Positions 54,982 to 62,695 of a stretch of DNA of 64,000 bases are shown here, piece by piece (the first letter of the stretch is position 1; each line of letters begins with the position of its first letter). The stretch is taken from NCBI GenBank assembly GCA_963840665.1, contig CAWIZO010000005.1:1-64000 (forward strand), read 5' to 3'. Position numbers and translations under genes: made by a program. This DNA comes from DATFTE01 sp963840665 (lineage in GTDB: Bacteria > Acidobacteriota > Terriglobia > Terriglobales > Acidobacteriaceae). The notes under the pieces are model-generated. The model saw only the letters and a list, made by a program, of their open reading frames with translations, searched no databases and was not told the DNA's origin.

Positions 54982-56337
54982 ATGTTCGAGAATCTTCAGG
55001 AAAAACTGCAGCGCGCATTTAAGTCCCTCCGCGGACAGGCCGTCCTCTCGGAAGAAAATATCCAGGAGGCGCTGCGCGAAATTCGTCTGGCTCTGCTCGA
55101 AGCCGACGTCAACTTCAAAGTCGTCAAACAACTCATCGACCACATCCAGGAACGCGCCGTGGGACAGCAGGTGCTGACCGCGCTCTCTCCCGGCGAGCAG
55201 GTCATCAAGATTGTCCGCGATGAACTGGTCGAAACCCTGGGCAAAGACACGGCCAAGCTGAAGTTCGCCTCGCAGCCTCCGACCGTCGTGCTCATGGCGG
55301 GCCTGCAGGGTTCCGGCAAAACGACCACCTCAGGCAAACTGGCGAACTGGCTGAAGAATGGCGGGCACCGTCCGCTTCTCGTTTCGGTCGACGTGTACCG
55401 TCCTGCAGCGCGCGAGCAGCTGAAAGTCGTCGCGCAGGCGATCAAGGCGAACATTTACGAAGGCCAAGTCACCGAGGCCAACACCGCGACGGTTGAACGC
55501 CTTGTCAAAGAGGCCAAGAAAGAAGCCATCATCAGCGGATGCGATGTGCTCATCGTCGATACCGCCGGACGTCTGCACATTGACGATCAGTTGATGGACG
55601 AGATGCAGTCGCTGAAGCGGCTGCTCAATCCGCAGGAAATCCTGTTCGTGGCCGACGCCATGACTGGACAGGATGCGGTCAACTCCGCCGACGAGTTCCA
55701 CAAGAAGCTCACGCTGACCGGCGTGGTGCTCACCAAGATGGATGGCGACGCGCGCGGCGGCGCTGCGCTTTCGATTCGCCAGGTCACCGGCCAGCCCATC
55801 AAGTTCATCGGCGTGGGTGAAAAATACGACGCGCTGGAGCCGTTCCATCCCGACCGCATCGTGTCGCGCATCCTCGGCATGGGCGACATTCTTTCGCTCA
55901 TTGAAAAAGCCGAATCGCAGATCGACAAGAAAAAAGCCGAGGAGATGGCCAACCGCGCGCTCACCGGCGACGGCTTCTCGCTCGAAGACTTCCGCGATCA
56001 GTTGCGCCAAGTCAAGAAGATGGGATCGCTGCAGAGCCTGATGGGCATGCTGCCGAGCATCGGTCCGTTTGCCGGGCTGCAGAAGCACGCCGACAAGGTC
56101 GACGAGAAGCAACTCAACCGCGTGGAAGCCATCATCAACTCGATGACTTCTCACGAGCGCCTGCATCACGAAGTCATCAACGGCAGCCGCCGCAAGCGCA
56201 TCGCGCGCGGCTCCGGCACGAACGTGCAGGAAGTCAACAACCTGCTCCGCCAATATGCGCAAATGCGAAAGATGTTCAAGCAGATGGGCAAGCCCAGTTT
56301 CGCAAGGCGGATGGCGGGGATGAAGTTTCCGATGTAG
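54982..56337 (+). CDS. ffh: Signal recognition particle protein Ffh
   Basis: 451 residues. N-domain start FENLQEKLQRAFKSLRG; GTPase motifs GLQGSGKTTTSGKLA, SVDVYRPAAREQL, VDTAGRLHIDD and TKMDGDARGGAAL; C-terminal methionine-rich M domain ending in MFKQMGKPSFARRMAGMKFPM. It binds 4.5S RNA and signal sequences to direct proteins to the membrane. In many relatives it precedes rpsP directly, but here four other units lie between them. Confidence 0.97.
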   Translation: MFENLQEKLQRAFKSLRGQAVLSEENIQEALREIRLALLEADVNFKVVKQLIDHIQERAVGQQVLTALSPGEQVIKIVRDELVETLGKDTAKLKFASQPPTVVLMAGLQGSGKTTTSGKLANWLKNGGHRPLLVSVDVYRPAAREQLKVVAQAIKANIYEGQVTEANTATVERLVKEAKKEAIISGCDVLIVDTAGRLHIDDQLMDEMQSLKRLLNPQEILFVADAMTGQDAVNSADEFHKKLTLTGVVLTKMDGDARGGAALSIRQVTGQPIKFIGVGEKYDALEPFHPDRIVSRILGMGDILSLIEKAESQIDKKKAEEMANRALTGDGFSLEDFRDQLRQVKKMGSLQSLMGMLPSIGPFAGLQKHADKVDEKQLNRVEAIINSMTSHERLHHEVINGSRRKRIARGSGTNVQEVNNLLRQYAQMRKMFKQMGKPSFARRMAGMKFPM

Positions 56338-56339
56338 AG

Positions 56340-56420
56340 CGGACCTCGGACGTCAGACCTCGGACCTCAGCAAATCGATTTTGGTACCGAGGGCTGAGGT
56401 CCGACAGTCCGAGGTCCGCC
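56340..56420. repeat. Inverted heptamer arrays, CCTCGGA type
   Basis: Left arm CCTCGGA, CGTCAGA, CCTCGGA, CCTCAGC (56340-56371); right arm GCTGAGG, TCCGACA, GTCCGAG, GTCCGCC (56388-56420). The strongest hairpin of the set, directly after ffh. Confidence 0.85.
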
Positions 56421-56422
56421 TT

Positions 56423-57105
56423 ATGAAGTGGCGATCTCTCGAAGAATCGACTCCCGGCACCGATACACGCTCGCTGCGTGAGCAGTTTGCTGAGCGTCGG
56501 GAGTTGATTGCCAAGTATGTTCCGGCGGAGATTCAGGCTGTTCATGCGCGCGTGGTCGCTGATCTCAAGGCGTCGGGCATCACAGATCGCGCCCTTCCCG
56601 TGGGCGCCAAGGCTCCTGCGTTTGAATTGAAAGATCACAACGGGAAGCTGGTTTCGTCGGCGGACTTACTCACTAAGGGACGGCTGGTAATTTTCTTTTT
56701 GCGCGGACGCTGGGATCCCTTCTGCTGCGGACAGCTTGAGGCGATGAATCAAATTCTGCAGCGCATTGTAGATGCGGGCGCGTCGCTGGTGGCCGTCTCT
56801 CCGCAGACTGTGCAGCAGTCTTACTTCATGGCCGATCAGCATAAGCCGCGGTTTCCTTTGTTGAGCGATGCCGGCAACAGGTGGCGCGGCAGTTTGGATT
56901 GGTGTATCGCGTCCCCGAAGAGCAGCAGGCGATTTACCGGCGGGCGTTCGTGAATCTGCCCTTTGCCAACGGAGACGAAAGCTGGGAGCTACCGATTCCG
57001 GCGACTTACATCCTCGACCGCGACGGCGCGGTGCGGTATGCTTCGGCCAATCCGGACTACATGGAGCGTCCAGAACCGGAAGAGATTCTCGCGAACCTAA
57101 CGTGA
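56423..57105 (+). pseudogene. AhpC/TSA-type peroxiredoxin with a frame change
   Basis: Frame 1 (ATG 56423) gives a helical N-terminus, PVGAKAPAFELKDHNGK and FFLRGRWDPFCCGQLEAMN, then SLVAVSPQTVQQS and FPLLSDAGN. The frame is lost near 56880; ARQFGLVYRVPEEQQAIYRR and PIPATYILDRDGAVRYA follow in another frame to 57105. One inserted G restores it. The usual WCPFC centre reads WDPFC, so the first Cys, the position of the peroxidatic Cys in relatives, is Asp. Confidence 0.75.
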
Positions 57106-57263
57106 AACCTGCTCGCTTCATCATTGTGTTCCCACTGATCAGCGTCCTGGTGCTCAGCCTGTATCTGGAGGGCGGGACGTGGAGGACTGTCAGCTACGTG
57201 CTGGCGGGAGTAATCATCGTAGGGGCGGCAGGAGCCTGGATGTTCAAGCGACCGTCGCGCTAG
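57102..57263 (+). CDS. Small membrane protein
   Basis: 53 residues from the GTG at 57102, which overlaps the peroxiredoxin stop (GTGA), suggesting translational coupling. Two hydrophobic spans: RFIIVFPLISVLVLSLYL and TVSYVLAGVIIVGAAGAWMF, with positively charged ends (KPAR, KRPSR). The function is unknown. Confidence 0.6.
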   Translation: MKPARFIIVFPLISVLVLSLYLEGGTWRTVSYVLAGVIIVGAAGAWMFKRPSR

Positions 57264-57284
57264 CGGCCTTGCAAATCGACGTAA

Positions 57285-57300
57285 TGTTCCACGTGGAACA
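57285..57300. promoter_or_regulatory. Second parS-type ParB-binding site
   Basis: Exact copy of TGTTCCACGTGGAACA, also flanked by A and T to make 18 bp of perfect dyad. 14.3 kb from the copy at 42976. It sits between the small membrane protein and the RAYT unit. Confidence 0.75.
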
Positions 57301-57385
57301 TCTTGTCATGGCGGTTGGGTCTATACGGTAGTGTCATGACGCCTAAGGCAAAGAAAAGATGGGGGGCTGGCCCACCCTTTACGGG

Positions 57386-57446
57386 GTCATTCTAACCTTG
57401 GGTTGCCCCACCCTTCGCGGTTTTCGAAGGGTGGGCACGGCGAACC
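57386..57446 (+). repeat. Left 61-bp inverted repeat of the RAYT unit
   Basis: Perfect complement of 58041-58101, 61 of 61 bases. Inside it a hairpin with 11-bp arms CCCACCCTTCG / CGAAGGGTGGG and loop CGGTTTT (57407-57435). Weaker similarity continues outward: 57366-57380 matches the complement of 58109-58123. Confidence 0.9.
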
Positions 57447-57468
57447 TTGATAGCCAGAGTCTTTGGCG

Positions 57469-57975
57469 CTAGCTCGCAACTTGAGTTGCTGGTGCCGCTC
57501 GCCCCCGCAGTTGCAACTGGGCAGGCTTCTGTTCGTTCACTAACACCGGACCAGGGTCGCCATCCGAATAAAAGCGAAAGCTGCTCCATGGCCATTGCTC
57601 CGGCTTAGGCACCAGACCCCGCTTCACCGGATTGTTATGCATGTAGCGCAGCTTCTCGACGCGTTTGTGCTCGTTCCACACGACGAAATCGTTGAATCGC
57701 CGTTGCCAGACATGATCTTCGCTGTCCGTTTCCCACAGGGTTCTCTGCGACCCGTCCCGCCGCTCTCGTTTGGCGCGCAGCACTTGTCGGGCGAAGCGTT
57801 GCTTCAATACCTGAATGACAACCGACGGGTTAGCGCGCTCAGGTTCACTCAGCAAAAGATGTACGTGCTCCGGCATCGCGACATATCCCACGGCCACGAA
57901 CTTGTAACTGCGGCGGACTTGTTCGATGAAATGAAGATATCCGGCGCCGTAGTAGCGGTGTAAGCGCGGAGGCAT
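57469..57975 (-). CDS. REP-associated tyrosine transposase (RAYT), Y1 type
   Basis: 168 residues. HUH motif MPEHVHLLL and the catalytic-tyrosine helix KRVEKLRYMHNNPVKRGLV, followed by WPWSSFRFY, identify the Y1 transposase of the RAYT group. The N-terminus (HRYYGAGYLHFIEQVRRSY) seems to lack about 25 residues that lie between GYLHF and EQVRR in relatives, so activity is doubtful. It is enclosed by perfect inverted repeats and the pair forms a unit of about 0.76 kb (57362-58124). Confidence 0.85.
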   Translation of the reverse strand: MPPRLHRYYGAGYLHFIEQVRRSYKFVAVGYVAMPEHVHLLLSEPERANPSVVIQVLKQRFARQVLRAKRERRDGSQRTLWETDSEDHVWQRRFNDFVVWNEHKRVEKLRYMHNNPVKRGLVPKPEQWPWSSFRFYSDGDPGPVLVNEQKPAQLQLRGRAAPATQVAS

Positions 57976-58040
57976 AACTCGACACTAGAGCGATCGCGGG
58001 CTAGCTGGCTGTGACCGATAACCTAAACCCGCGCTGACAG

Positions 58041-58101
58041 GGTTCGCCGTGCCCACCCTTCGAAAACCGCGAAGGGTGGGGCAACCCAAGGTTAGAATGA
58101 C
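58041..58101 (-). repeat. Right 61-bp inverted repeat of the RAYT unit
   Basis: Perfect complement of 57386-57446 with the same internal hairpin (58052-58080, loop AAAACCG). Similarity continues to about 58123. Confidence 0.9.
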
Positions 58102-58388
58102 TTCGGGAAGGGTGGGCCAGCCCTCCAAGGGGAGTCCGGGCTTGCCCTTTGGCGTAAGCAAGATAAAACTGGAGCAGAAAATACTGCGCCATAGCACGCG
58201 TTTGATGAGGAAAAATATGGCGGCGCCATTGGCTTCTTCGACACGCGCCAAGGGTAAGGAAACATGGGCTGTTTTTCGCGCCAGCACTCCGGGGATGGGA
58301 AGGCGGACAATTCCGGAGCTTCTCAGATCAGGTCCTTCTTGAGCACCACGGGCCATAGTGAGAATTCCCTTTAAGCCGGTGGTTGCTA

Positions 58389-58450
58389 GGGGTCTTTCGA
58401 CTACGTGGTCGCCCGCTTCGCTGGGCGACCACTTCGCTCAAGATGACAGG
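58389..58450 (-). repeat. Dispersed repeat with hairpin core
   Basis: Complement of the TCATCCTGAGCG family: starts GGGGTCTTTCGACTACG, ends TTCGCTCAAGATGACAGG. Its centre is a 10-bp stem GTGGTCGCCC / GGGCGACCAC with an 8-base loop (58405-58432). Confidence 0.7.
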
Positions 58451-58557
58451 CTTTGCTGTGGCTTCATCCCCTACCCCTTGCCAATCCCGCTAAATTCTGC
58501 AAAAATAATGGTTTGTCTTACTCCCTCCGAAGGAATTAGGAAAGGAAGCAGAGCTCT

Positions 58558-58815
58558 GTGTTAATGATTCGTCTGTCGCGCACGGGTGCGCGTAAACAAC
58601 CGTATTATCGCGTGGTGGTGATTGAGAAGGAACGCGCGCGCAACGGCCGATCGGTCGAAGTGGTGGGGACGTACAATCCCCGGACCAATCCTGCCAGCAT
58701 TGAACTGAAGCGCGAGCGCATCGAGTACTGGGTGTCGAAAGGCGCGCAGATGTCGGACCGGGTTAGCAAGATATGGTCGAAGCCGGCGCCAGCGGCGGCC
58801 GGTTCCGCTGCTTAA
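58558..58815 (+). CDS. rpsP: 30S ribosomal protein S16
   Basis: 85 residues. RLSRTGARKQPYYRVVVIE and GTYNP, then IELKRERIEYWVSKGAQMSD, are typical of S16, with a short Ala-rich tail. The start is a GTG at 58558 or the ATG at 58564 two codons later; GGAA upstream suits either. It opens the conserved block rpsP-khpA-rimM-trmD-rplS. Confidence 0.95.
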   Translation: MLMIRLSRTGARKQPYYRVVVIEKERARNGRSVEVVGTYNPRTNPASIELKRERIEYWVSKGAQMSDRVSKIWSKPAPAAAGSAA

Positions 58816-58866
58816 TCGCGCAGTGCATACCACGGGAAAATTCAGCCCACCCACCAGGAGCCCCCA

Positions 58867-59118
58867 ATGAGCGAACAAAGTGGGGACATGCGGGCCTTGA
58901 TCGAGCAGATTGCGAAGTCTCTGGTCGATGATCCTGACCACGTCTCGGTGAACCAGATCGAGGGCGAGCAAGGTTTGGTGCTTGAACTCACGGTGGCGCC
59001 GAATGATGTGGGCAAAGTCATCGGCAAGCAGGGACGCACGGCGCGCGCCATGCGCACTTTGCTGGTGGCGGCGGGCACGAAGTTTCACAAGCGCGTCACG
59101 CTGGAGATTCTGGAATAG
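58867..59118 (+). CDS. khpA: KH-domain RNA-binding protein
   Basis: 83 residues. The single KH domain has the GxxG-type loop GKVIGKQGRTARAMR, the RNA grip. KhpA works with KhpB in other bacteria in cell-division and RNA regulation. The Shine-Dalgarno is CAGGAGC. Its stop (TAG, 59116-59118) overlaps the presumed start of rimM. Confidence 0.93.
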   Translation: MSEQSGDMRALIEQIAKSLVDDPDHVSVNQIEGEQGLVLELTVAPNDVGKVIGKQGRTARAMRTLLVAAGTKFHKRVTLEILE

Positions 59119-59675
59119 CGGACGAGTTCATCACCCTGGCGCGCGTCCTGAAAACCCAGGGACGGCGCGGCGAAGTTGCCGTCGAGGTGCATAGCGACGT
59201 CCCTGACCGGTTTCGCGAAGGGATGCAGCTCTCGGCGCTTTTGGAAGACGGCTCGTGGCGGGCGCTGAAGATTGAAGAACTGTGGCCCCACAAGGGCATG
59301 CTGGTTTTGAAGTTTGCCGGGATCGATTCCATCTCGGATGCGGAAACGCTGATTCGCTCGGAGTTGCAGGTTCCGCGGCAAGAGCGGGCCGAGCTTGAGG
59401 CGGGATGGAATTACGTCAGCGACCTGATCGGATGTACGGTCTTTGACGGCGATCGCGAGATTGGCGTTGTGCGGCATTTGACGTTTGGCGCGGGCGAAGC
59501 GCCGCTCTTGATCGTGCAGGCGGGAGCGAAGCAGCACGAGATTCCTTACGCGGAAGCGTATGTGAAAAAGCTGGACCTCGAGGGCAAGCAGATTTGGATG
59601 CAGTTGCCCGAAGGCCTGCTGGAGTTAGACGCTCCGCTGACGGCAGAAGAGAAAGAGCAGCAGAAGAGGCAATAA
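59115..59675 (+). CDS. rimM: Ribosome maturation factor RimM, with unusual start
   Basis: About 186 residues if translation begins at the ATA of 59115, which overlaps the khpA stop as ATAG and has GGAG 8 bases upstream. Codons from there encode the expected N-terminus ADEFITLARVLKTQGRRGEV, which the first standard start (GTG 59187) would cut off. The body (DAETLIRSELQVPRQ, GWNYVSDLIGCTVFD, PLLIVQ, EIPYAEAYVKKLDLEG) is a normal PRC-barrel RimM. It helps 16S rRNA processing near S19. Confidence 0.85.
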   Translation: MADEFITLARVLKTQGRRGEVAVEVHSDVPDRFREGMQLSALLEDGSWRALKIEELWPHKGMLVLKFAGIDSISDAETLIRSELQVPRQERAELEAGWNYVSDLIGCTVFDGDREIGVVRHLTFGAGEAPLLIVQAGAKQHEIPYAEAYVKKLDLEGKQIWMQLPEGLLELDAPLTAEEKEQQKRQ

Positions 59676-59681
59676 GACGGT

Positions 59682-59744
59682 CGCGGGTCGCTGGTGGCAG
59701 GTCGCGCGATCGGCGACCAGTGACCTGCGACCAGCGACCGGTTT
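59682..59744. repeat. Inverted heptamer arrays, GGTCGCG type
   Basis: Left arm GGTCGCG, GGTCGCT, GGTGGCA, GGTCGCG; right arm GACCAGT, GACCTGC, GACCAGC, GACCGGT. It separates rimM from trmD within the block. Confidence 0.8.
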
Positions 59745-59750
59745 CCTGCG

Positions 59751-60566
59751 ATGAAGATCGACATCTTAACGATCTTTCCCGACTTCTTTCGCGGGCCATT
59801 GGATTTCGGAATTGTGCGGCGGGCGCGCGAGGCGGGCCTGGCGACGATTGAAGTACACGATCTGCGGGCGTTTGCGCACGATCGCCACAAGACTGTGGAT
59901 GATCGCCCGTTCGGCGGCGGCGAAGGAATGGTGCTGAAGCCGGAACCGATCTTTGAATGTATTGAGACGCTGGGCGTGGCTCCTCGGGAAACGCGAGGGG
60001 CGAAGCAAAGCGTAATTCTGCTGTCGGCGCAGGGCCGGCGCTTTGATCAGAGTGTAGCCGCGGACCTGGCGGCACTCGATCAGATGGTCCTGATCTGCGG
60101 ACGGTACGAGGGCGTGGACGAGCGCGTAGGCGCGTACCTTGCCGACCGCGAGCTTTCGATCGGCGACTATGTGCTGAGCGGAGGCGAGCTGGGTGCGGCG
60201 GTGATCGTGGATACCGTCACGCGGCTCATCCCCGGGGCGGTGGGAAACGCAGCTTCGACGCAGCAGGAATCGTTTACTGCGGTGGAAGCGAGCGCGGGAG
60301 ATGGTCCGAATTCCACTTGTGGATCGGGTGGATTGCTGGATTATCCGCACTACACGCGTCCGGCAGAGTTTCGCGGGATGGCGGTTCCGGAAGTGCTGAT
60401 GTCCGGCAACCACGATGAAATCCGCCGCTGGCGTAAGCGGACGGCTTTAGAAAAAACATTGCGCAACCGGCCCGATCTCTTGGAGAAGACCGGACTCAGC
60501 GACGAAGATAAAAATTTGCTGGCCCAGATCACGGGCAAACAAGATTCAGAAGGGACAAGATCATGA
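59751..60566 (+). CDS. trmD: tRNA (guanine37-N1)-methyltransferase
   Basis: 271 residues, slightly longer than usual. SPOUT trefoil-knot sequence LICGRYEGVDERVGAYL and SIGDYVLSGGELGA, early GPLDFGIVRRAREAG and PFGGGEGMVLK, and DYPHYTRPAEFRGMAVPEVLMSGNH at the end. It methylates G37 of tRNAs to prevent frameshifting. The 3' end overlaps rplS by 4 bases. Confidence 0.96.
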   Translation: MKIDILTIFPDFFRGPLDFGIVRRAREAGLATIEVHDLRAFAHDRHKTVDDRPFGGGEGMVLKPEPIFECIETLGVAPRETRGAKQSVILLSAQGRRFDQSVAADLAALDQMVLICGRYEGVDERVGAYLADRELSIGDYVLSGGELGAAVIVDTVTRLIPGAVGNAASTQQESFTAVEASAGDGPNSTCGSGGLLDYPHYTRPAEFRGMAVPEVLMSGNHDEIRRWRKRTALEKTLRNRPDLLEKTGLSDEDKNLLAQITGKQDSEGTRS

Positions 60567-60940
60567 CCAACCTGATCATCGATAAACTGCTGGCGAAAAC
60601 GAAGCGCACCGATCTTCCTGCGTTCACTCCGGGAGACACCATTCGCGTCCACGTAAAGATCAAGGAAGGCGACAAGGAACGTCTGCAGGCGTTTGAAGGC
60701 GTCGTGATCTCGCAATCGCGCGGAGCCCAAGCCAGCTTCACCGTCCGCAAGATGAGCTTCGGACACGGCGTGGAGCGTATTTTCCCCGTGAACTCGCGCG
60801 TCATCGATAAGGTGGAGTTGATCCGCTCGTCGAAGGTTCGCCGGGCGAAGCTGTATTATCTGCGCGCACTGCGTGGCAAGGCGGCTCGCTTGAAAGATGT
60901 GGAACGCGAGCGTCCGGAAGCTGCCGTGGCCGCGAAATAG
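60563..60940 (+). CDS. rplS: 50S ribosomal protein L19
   Basis: 125 residues. DTIRVHVKIKEGDKERLQAFEGVVI and FTVRKMSFGHGVERIFP, then SRVIDKVELIRSSKVRRAKLYYLR, match L19; a short acidic/Ala tail follows. It lies at the 30S-50S interface. The start overlaps the trmD stop (ATGA). Confidence 0.97.
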   Translation: MTNLIIDKLLAKTKRTDLPAFTPGDTIRVHVKIKEGDKERLQAFEGVVISQSRGAQASFTVRKMSFGHGVERIFPVNSRVIDKVELIRSSKVRRAKLYYLRALRGKAARLKDVERERPEAAVAAK

Positions 60941-60998
60941 TTGTCAGTACGGATTGAGCGGCGACGCGGAAGAGGTGGCGCGACATGCCATCAGCGGT

Positions 60999-61763
60999 CT
61001 AGAACGACAGGATCTCTTCGCGGGGTTGCAGCGCTTGCGCGGCCTGCTGCAACTCTCCTAGCTTGCGCAGCAGGTAGTGGAGAACCTGGCGGTCTCCCTT
61101 GCGAATCTCGCGAAACTCAATTCCCACACCGAGATCCTGCGCGCTGTGTCGCACTTTTCCCTTCACGCTCAAGTCGTAATTCGAGACATTCAATACCAGC
61201 TTCAGATCCGTCCCGGGCGTTAGACCCGGCTTGGCTTCTAGAAGGCATCCGAGTTCGGATAGATTTTTCAGACCCACTTCTGTCTGCGCATTGGCTTCGA
61301 TTCTAGGCAGTTCGGCGATGCCTTGTACGAAAAAGCGTTGGTGCCGACGACGGTTTCCGTTAAGGCTGCCGCTCCCTGAATTCAGGCGGTGCAGTCCACC
61401 CTCGCGCAGTTGCTCGTAGATCTCGTCCATGTCGCGCAGCTCGTTCTCCCACATCGAGCGCTCGGATTCGACGGTCTGAATGCCGACCTGTCCATGTAAT
61501 TCCGAGTTCGATTCGCCGACCCACACCACTCGGCAAAAAACTTTGCTCAGGCCGCGCTGGACGGCAATGATCTCCCCTGCCTGTTTCACGCCCCGCAGGC
61601 CGGTCACGCGGGCTCCACGCGCGGAAATGTCATATGTGCAGGCCATCTCGAGACATGGCCTTTTCTCGTTGTCCCAATAGGTAACCCGAATCGGCAAGGC
61701 TACGTGGATGCGCTTATCCAGGCGATCAAGGGGCTCGTTAGCTGTGTGTTCGATCAAAATCAT
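60999..61763 (-). CDS. Tandem PilZ-domain protein
   Basis: 254 residues. An N-terminal PilZ-like domain (DKRIHVALPIRVTYWD, TYDISARGARV) is followed by a linker helix and a second one (GNRRRHQRFFVQGIAEL with the RxxxR box, then NLSELGCLLEA). PilZ domains bind cyclic di-GMP. It would act as a c-di-GMP effector; the first domain lacks the clear RxxxR box. It faces rplS across a short gap. Confidence 0.85.
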   Translation of the reverse strand: MILIEHTANEPLDRLDKRIHVALPIRVTYWDNEKRPCLEMACTYDISARGARVTGLRGVKQAGEIIAVQRGLSKVFCRVVWVGESNSELHGQVGIQTVESERSMWENELRDMDEIYEQLREGGLHRLNSGSGSLNGNRRRHQRFFVQGIAELPRIEANAQTEVGLKNLSELGCLLEAKPGLTPGTDLKLVLNVSNYDLSVKGKVRHSAQDLGVGIEFREIRKGDRQVLHYLLRKLGELQQAAQALQPREEILSF

Positions 61764-62011
61764 TCCAACGTCCGATAGCTGACAAAATCGAACGTACAGT
61801 GTCCTAACGGCCGATTCAATTTACGACAGTCACGACGAAGTAACGTTACCTGAATTTGATGCAATGACAGGACTTGCTCCCAGTCCGGCAATTCACAGTT
61901 GCGCACAGGCAAGCTGTCGGCGATGATATTTTCAACTCCCGGTTCGTGCATCGAAAAATCAAACCCGCCGCGGACAAGAAGATCTCGGCTTCGGCTGCCA
62001 AGCTGCGTCTC

Positions 62012-62692
62012 TTGAAAACGCTTCACTGTACCTTGCGCTTTGAAAAAAAAGCGTGGGACTCGGGTGCAATGCTGGTGGCGGGAGTCGACGAAGTGGGGCG
62101 GGGATCGCTCTTTGGCCCGGTCGTGGCAGCGGCAGTGATTCTCGATCGCGGATACCGCGTGCGCGGCTTGCGCGATTCGAAGCTGCTTTTGGCCGAGCGC
62201 CGCGAGGTTCTCGCCGAACGCATTCGCGAACATGCTGTGGCATGGGCTGTCGCGGCGGTCGATGCTGCTCGCATCGACCAGATCAATATCTATCAGGCTT
62301 CGCGCGTCGCCATGTTGGAAGCGGTGCGCAAACTCCAGACTGTCCCCGATTATCTTTTGATTGACGCGGTGAAGCTTGATTGCGATTTGCAGCAGCGGTC
62401 GATCATTCACGGGGATGCGCTCTCCGCGTCAATCGCGGCGGCGTCCATCATTGCCAAGGTCGAGCGTGATCGCCTGGTTCGCGAGTGGGACCCGGTGTTT
62501 CCGGTCTATGGGTTGGCGTCCAACAAAGGCTACAGTACCCCGCGGCATCTGGCAGCGCTACGCGAGCACGGACCGTGCCCTTTGCACAGGCAGTCGTTTG
62601 CTCCGGTGTGGAATGCGCCCGTTCCACAGGAAGTCCTGGCCTTCATGTTGGAAGAGGAAACGGCAGCGGTTCATGCAGAGGAAATCGCGTAG
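62012..62692 (+). CDS. rnhB: Ribonuclease HII
   Basis: 226 residues from the TTG at 62012; the frame is open upstream to 61874, and an ATG at 62069 (MLVAGVDEVGRG) is also possible. Active site: GVDEVGRGSLFGPV (first Asp, Glu), DYLLIDAVKLD and GDALSASIAAASIIAKVERD. It removes RNA from RNA-DNA hybrids and single ribonucleotides. It follows the ribosomal block as in many bacteria. Confidence 0.93.
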   Translation: MKTLHCTLRFEKKAWDSGAMLVAGVDEVGRGSLFGPVVAAAVILDRGYRVRGLRDSKLLLAERREVLAERIREHAVAWAVAAVDAARIDQINIYQASRVAMLEAVRKLQTVPDYLLIDAVKLDCDLQQRSIIHGDALSASIAAASIIAKVERDRLVREWDPVFPVYGLASNKGYSTPRHLAALREHGPCPLHRQSFAPVWNAPVPQEVLAFMLEEETAAVHAEEIA

Positions 62693-62695
62693 CAA

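Larger units (their letters stand above)
57976..58557. other. Gap between the RAYT unit and rpsP
   Basis: The right inverted repeat (58041-58101) and a dispersed repeat (58389-58450) occupy part of it. Both strands show open frames around 57985-58356, but I recognise no protein and codon use looks shadow-like, so no gene is called. Confidence 0.5.

Noticed and set aside
57985..58356. 123-codon minus frame between the RAYT unit and rpsP
   Set aside because: Overlaps the right inverted repeat; the opposite strand is equally open and no family is recognised.
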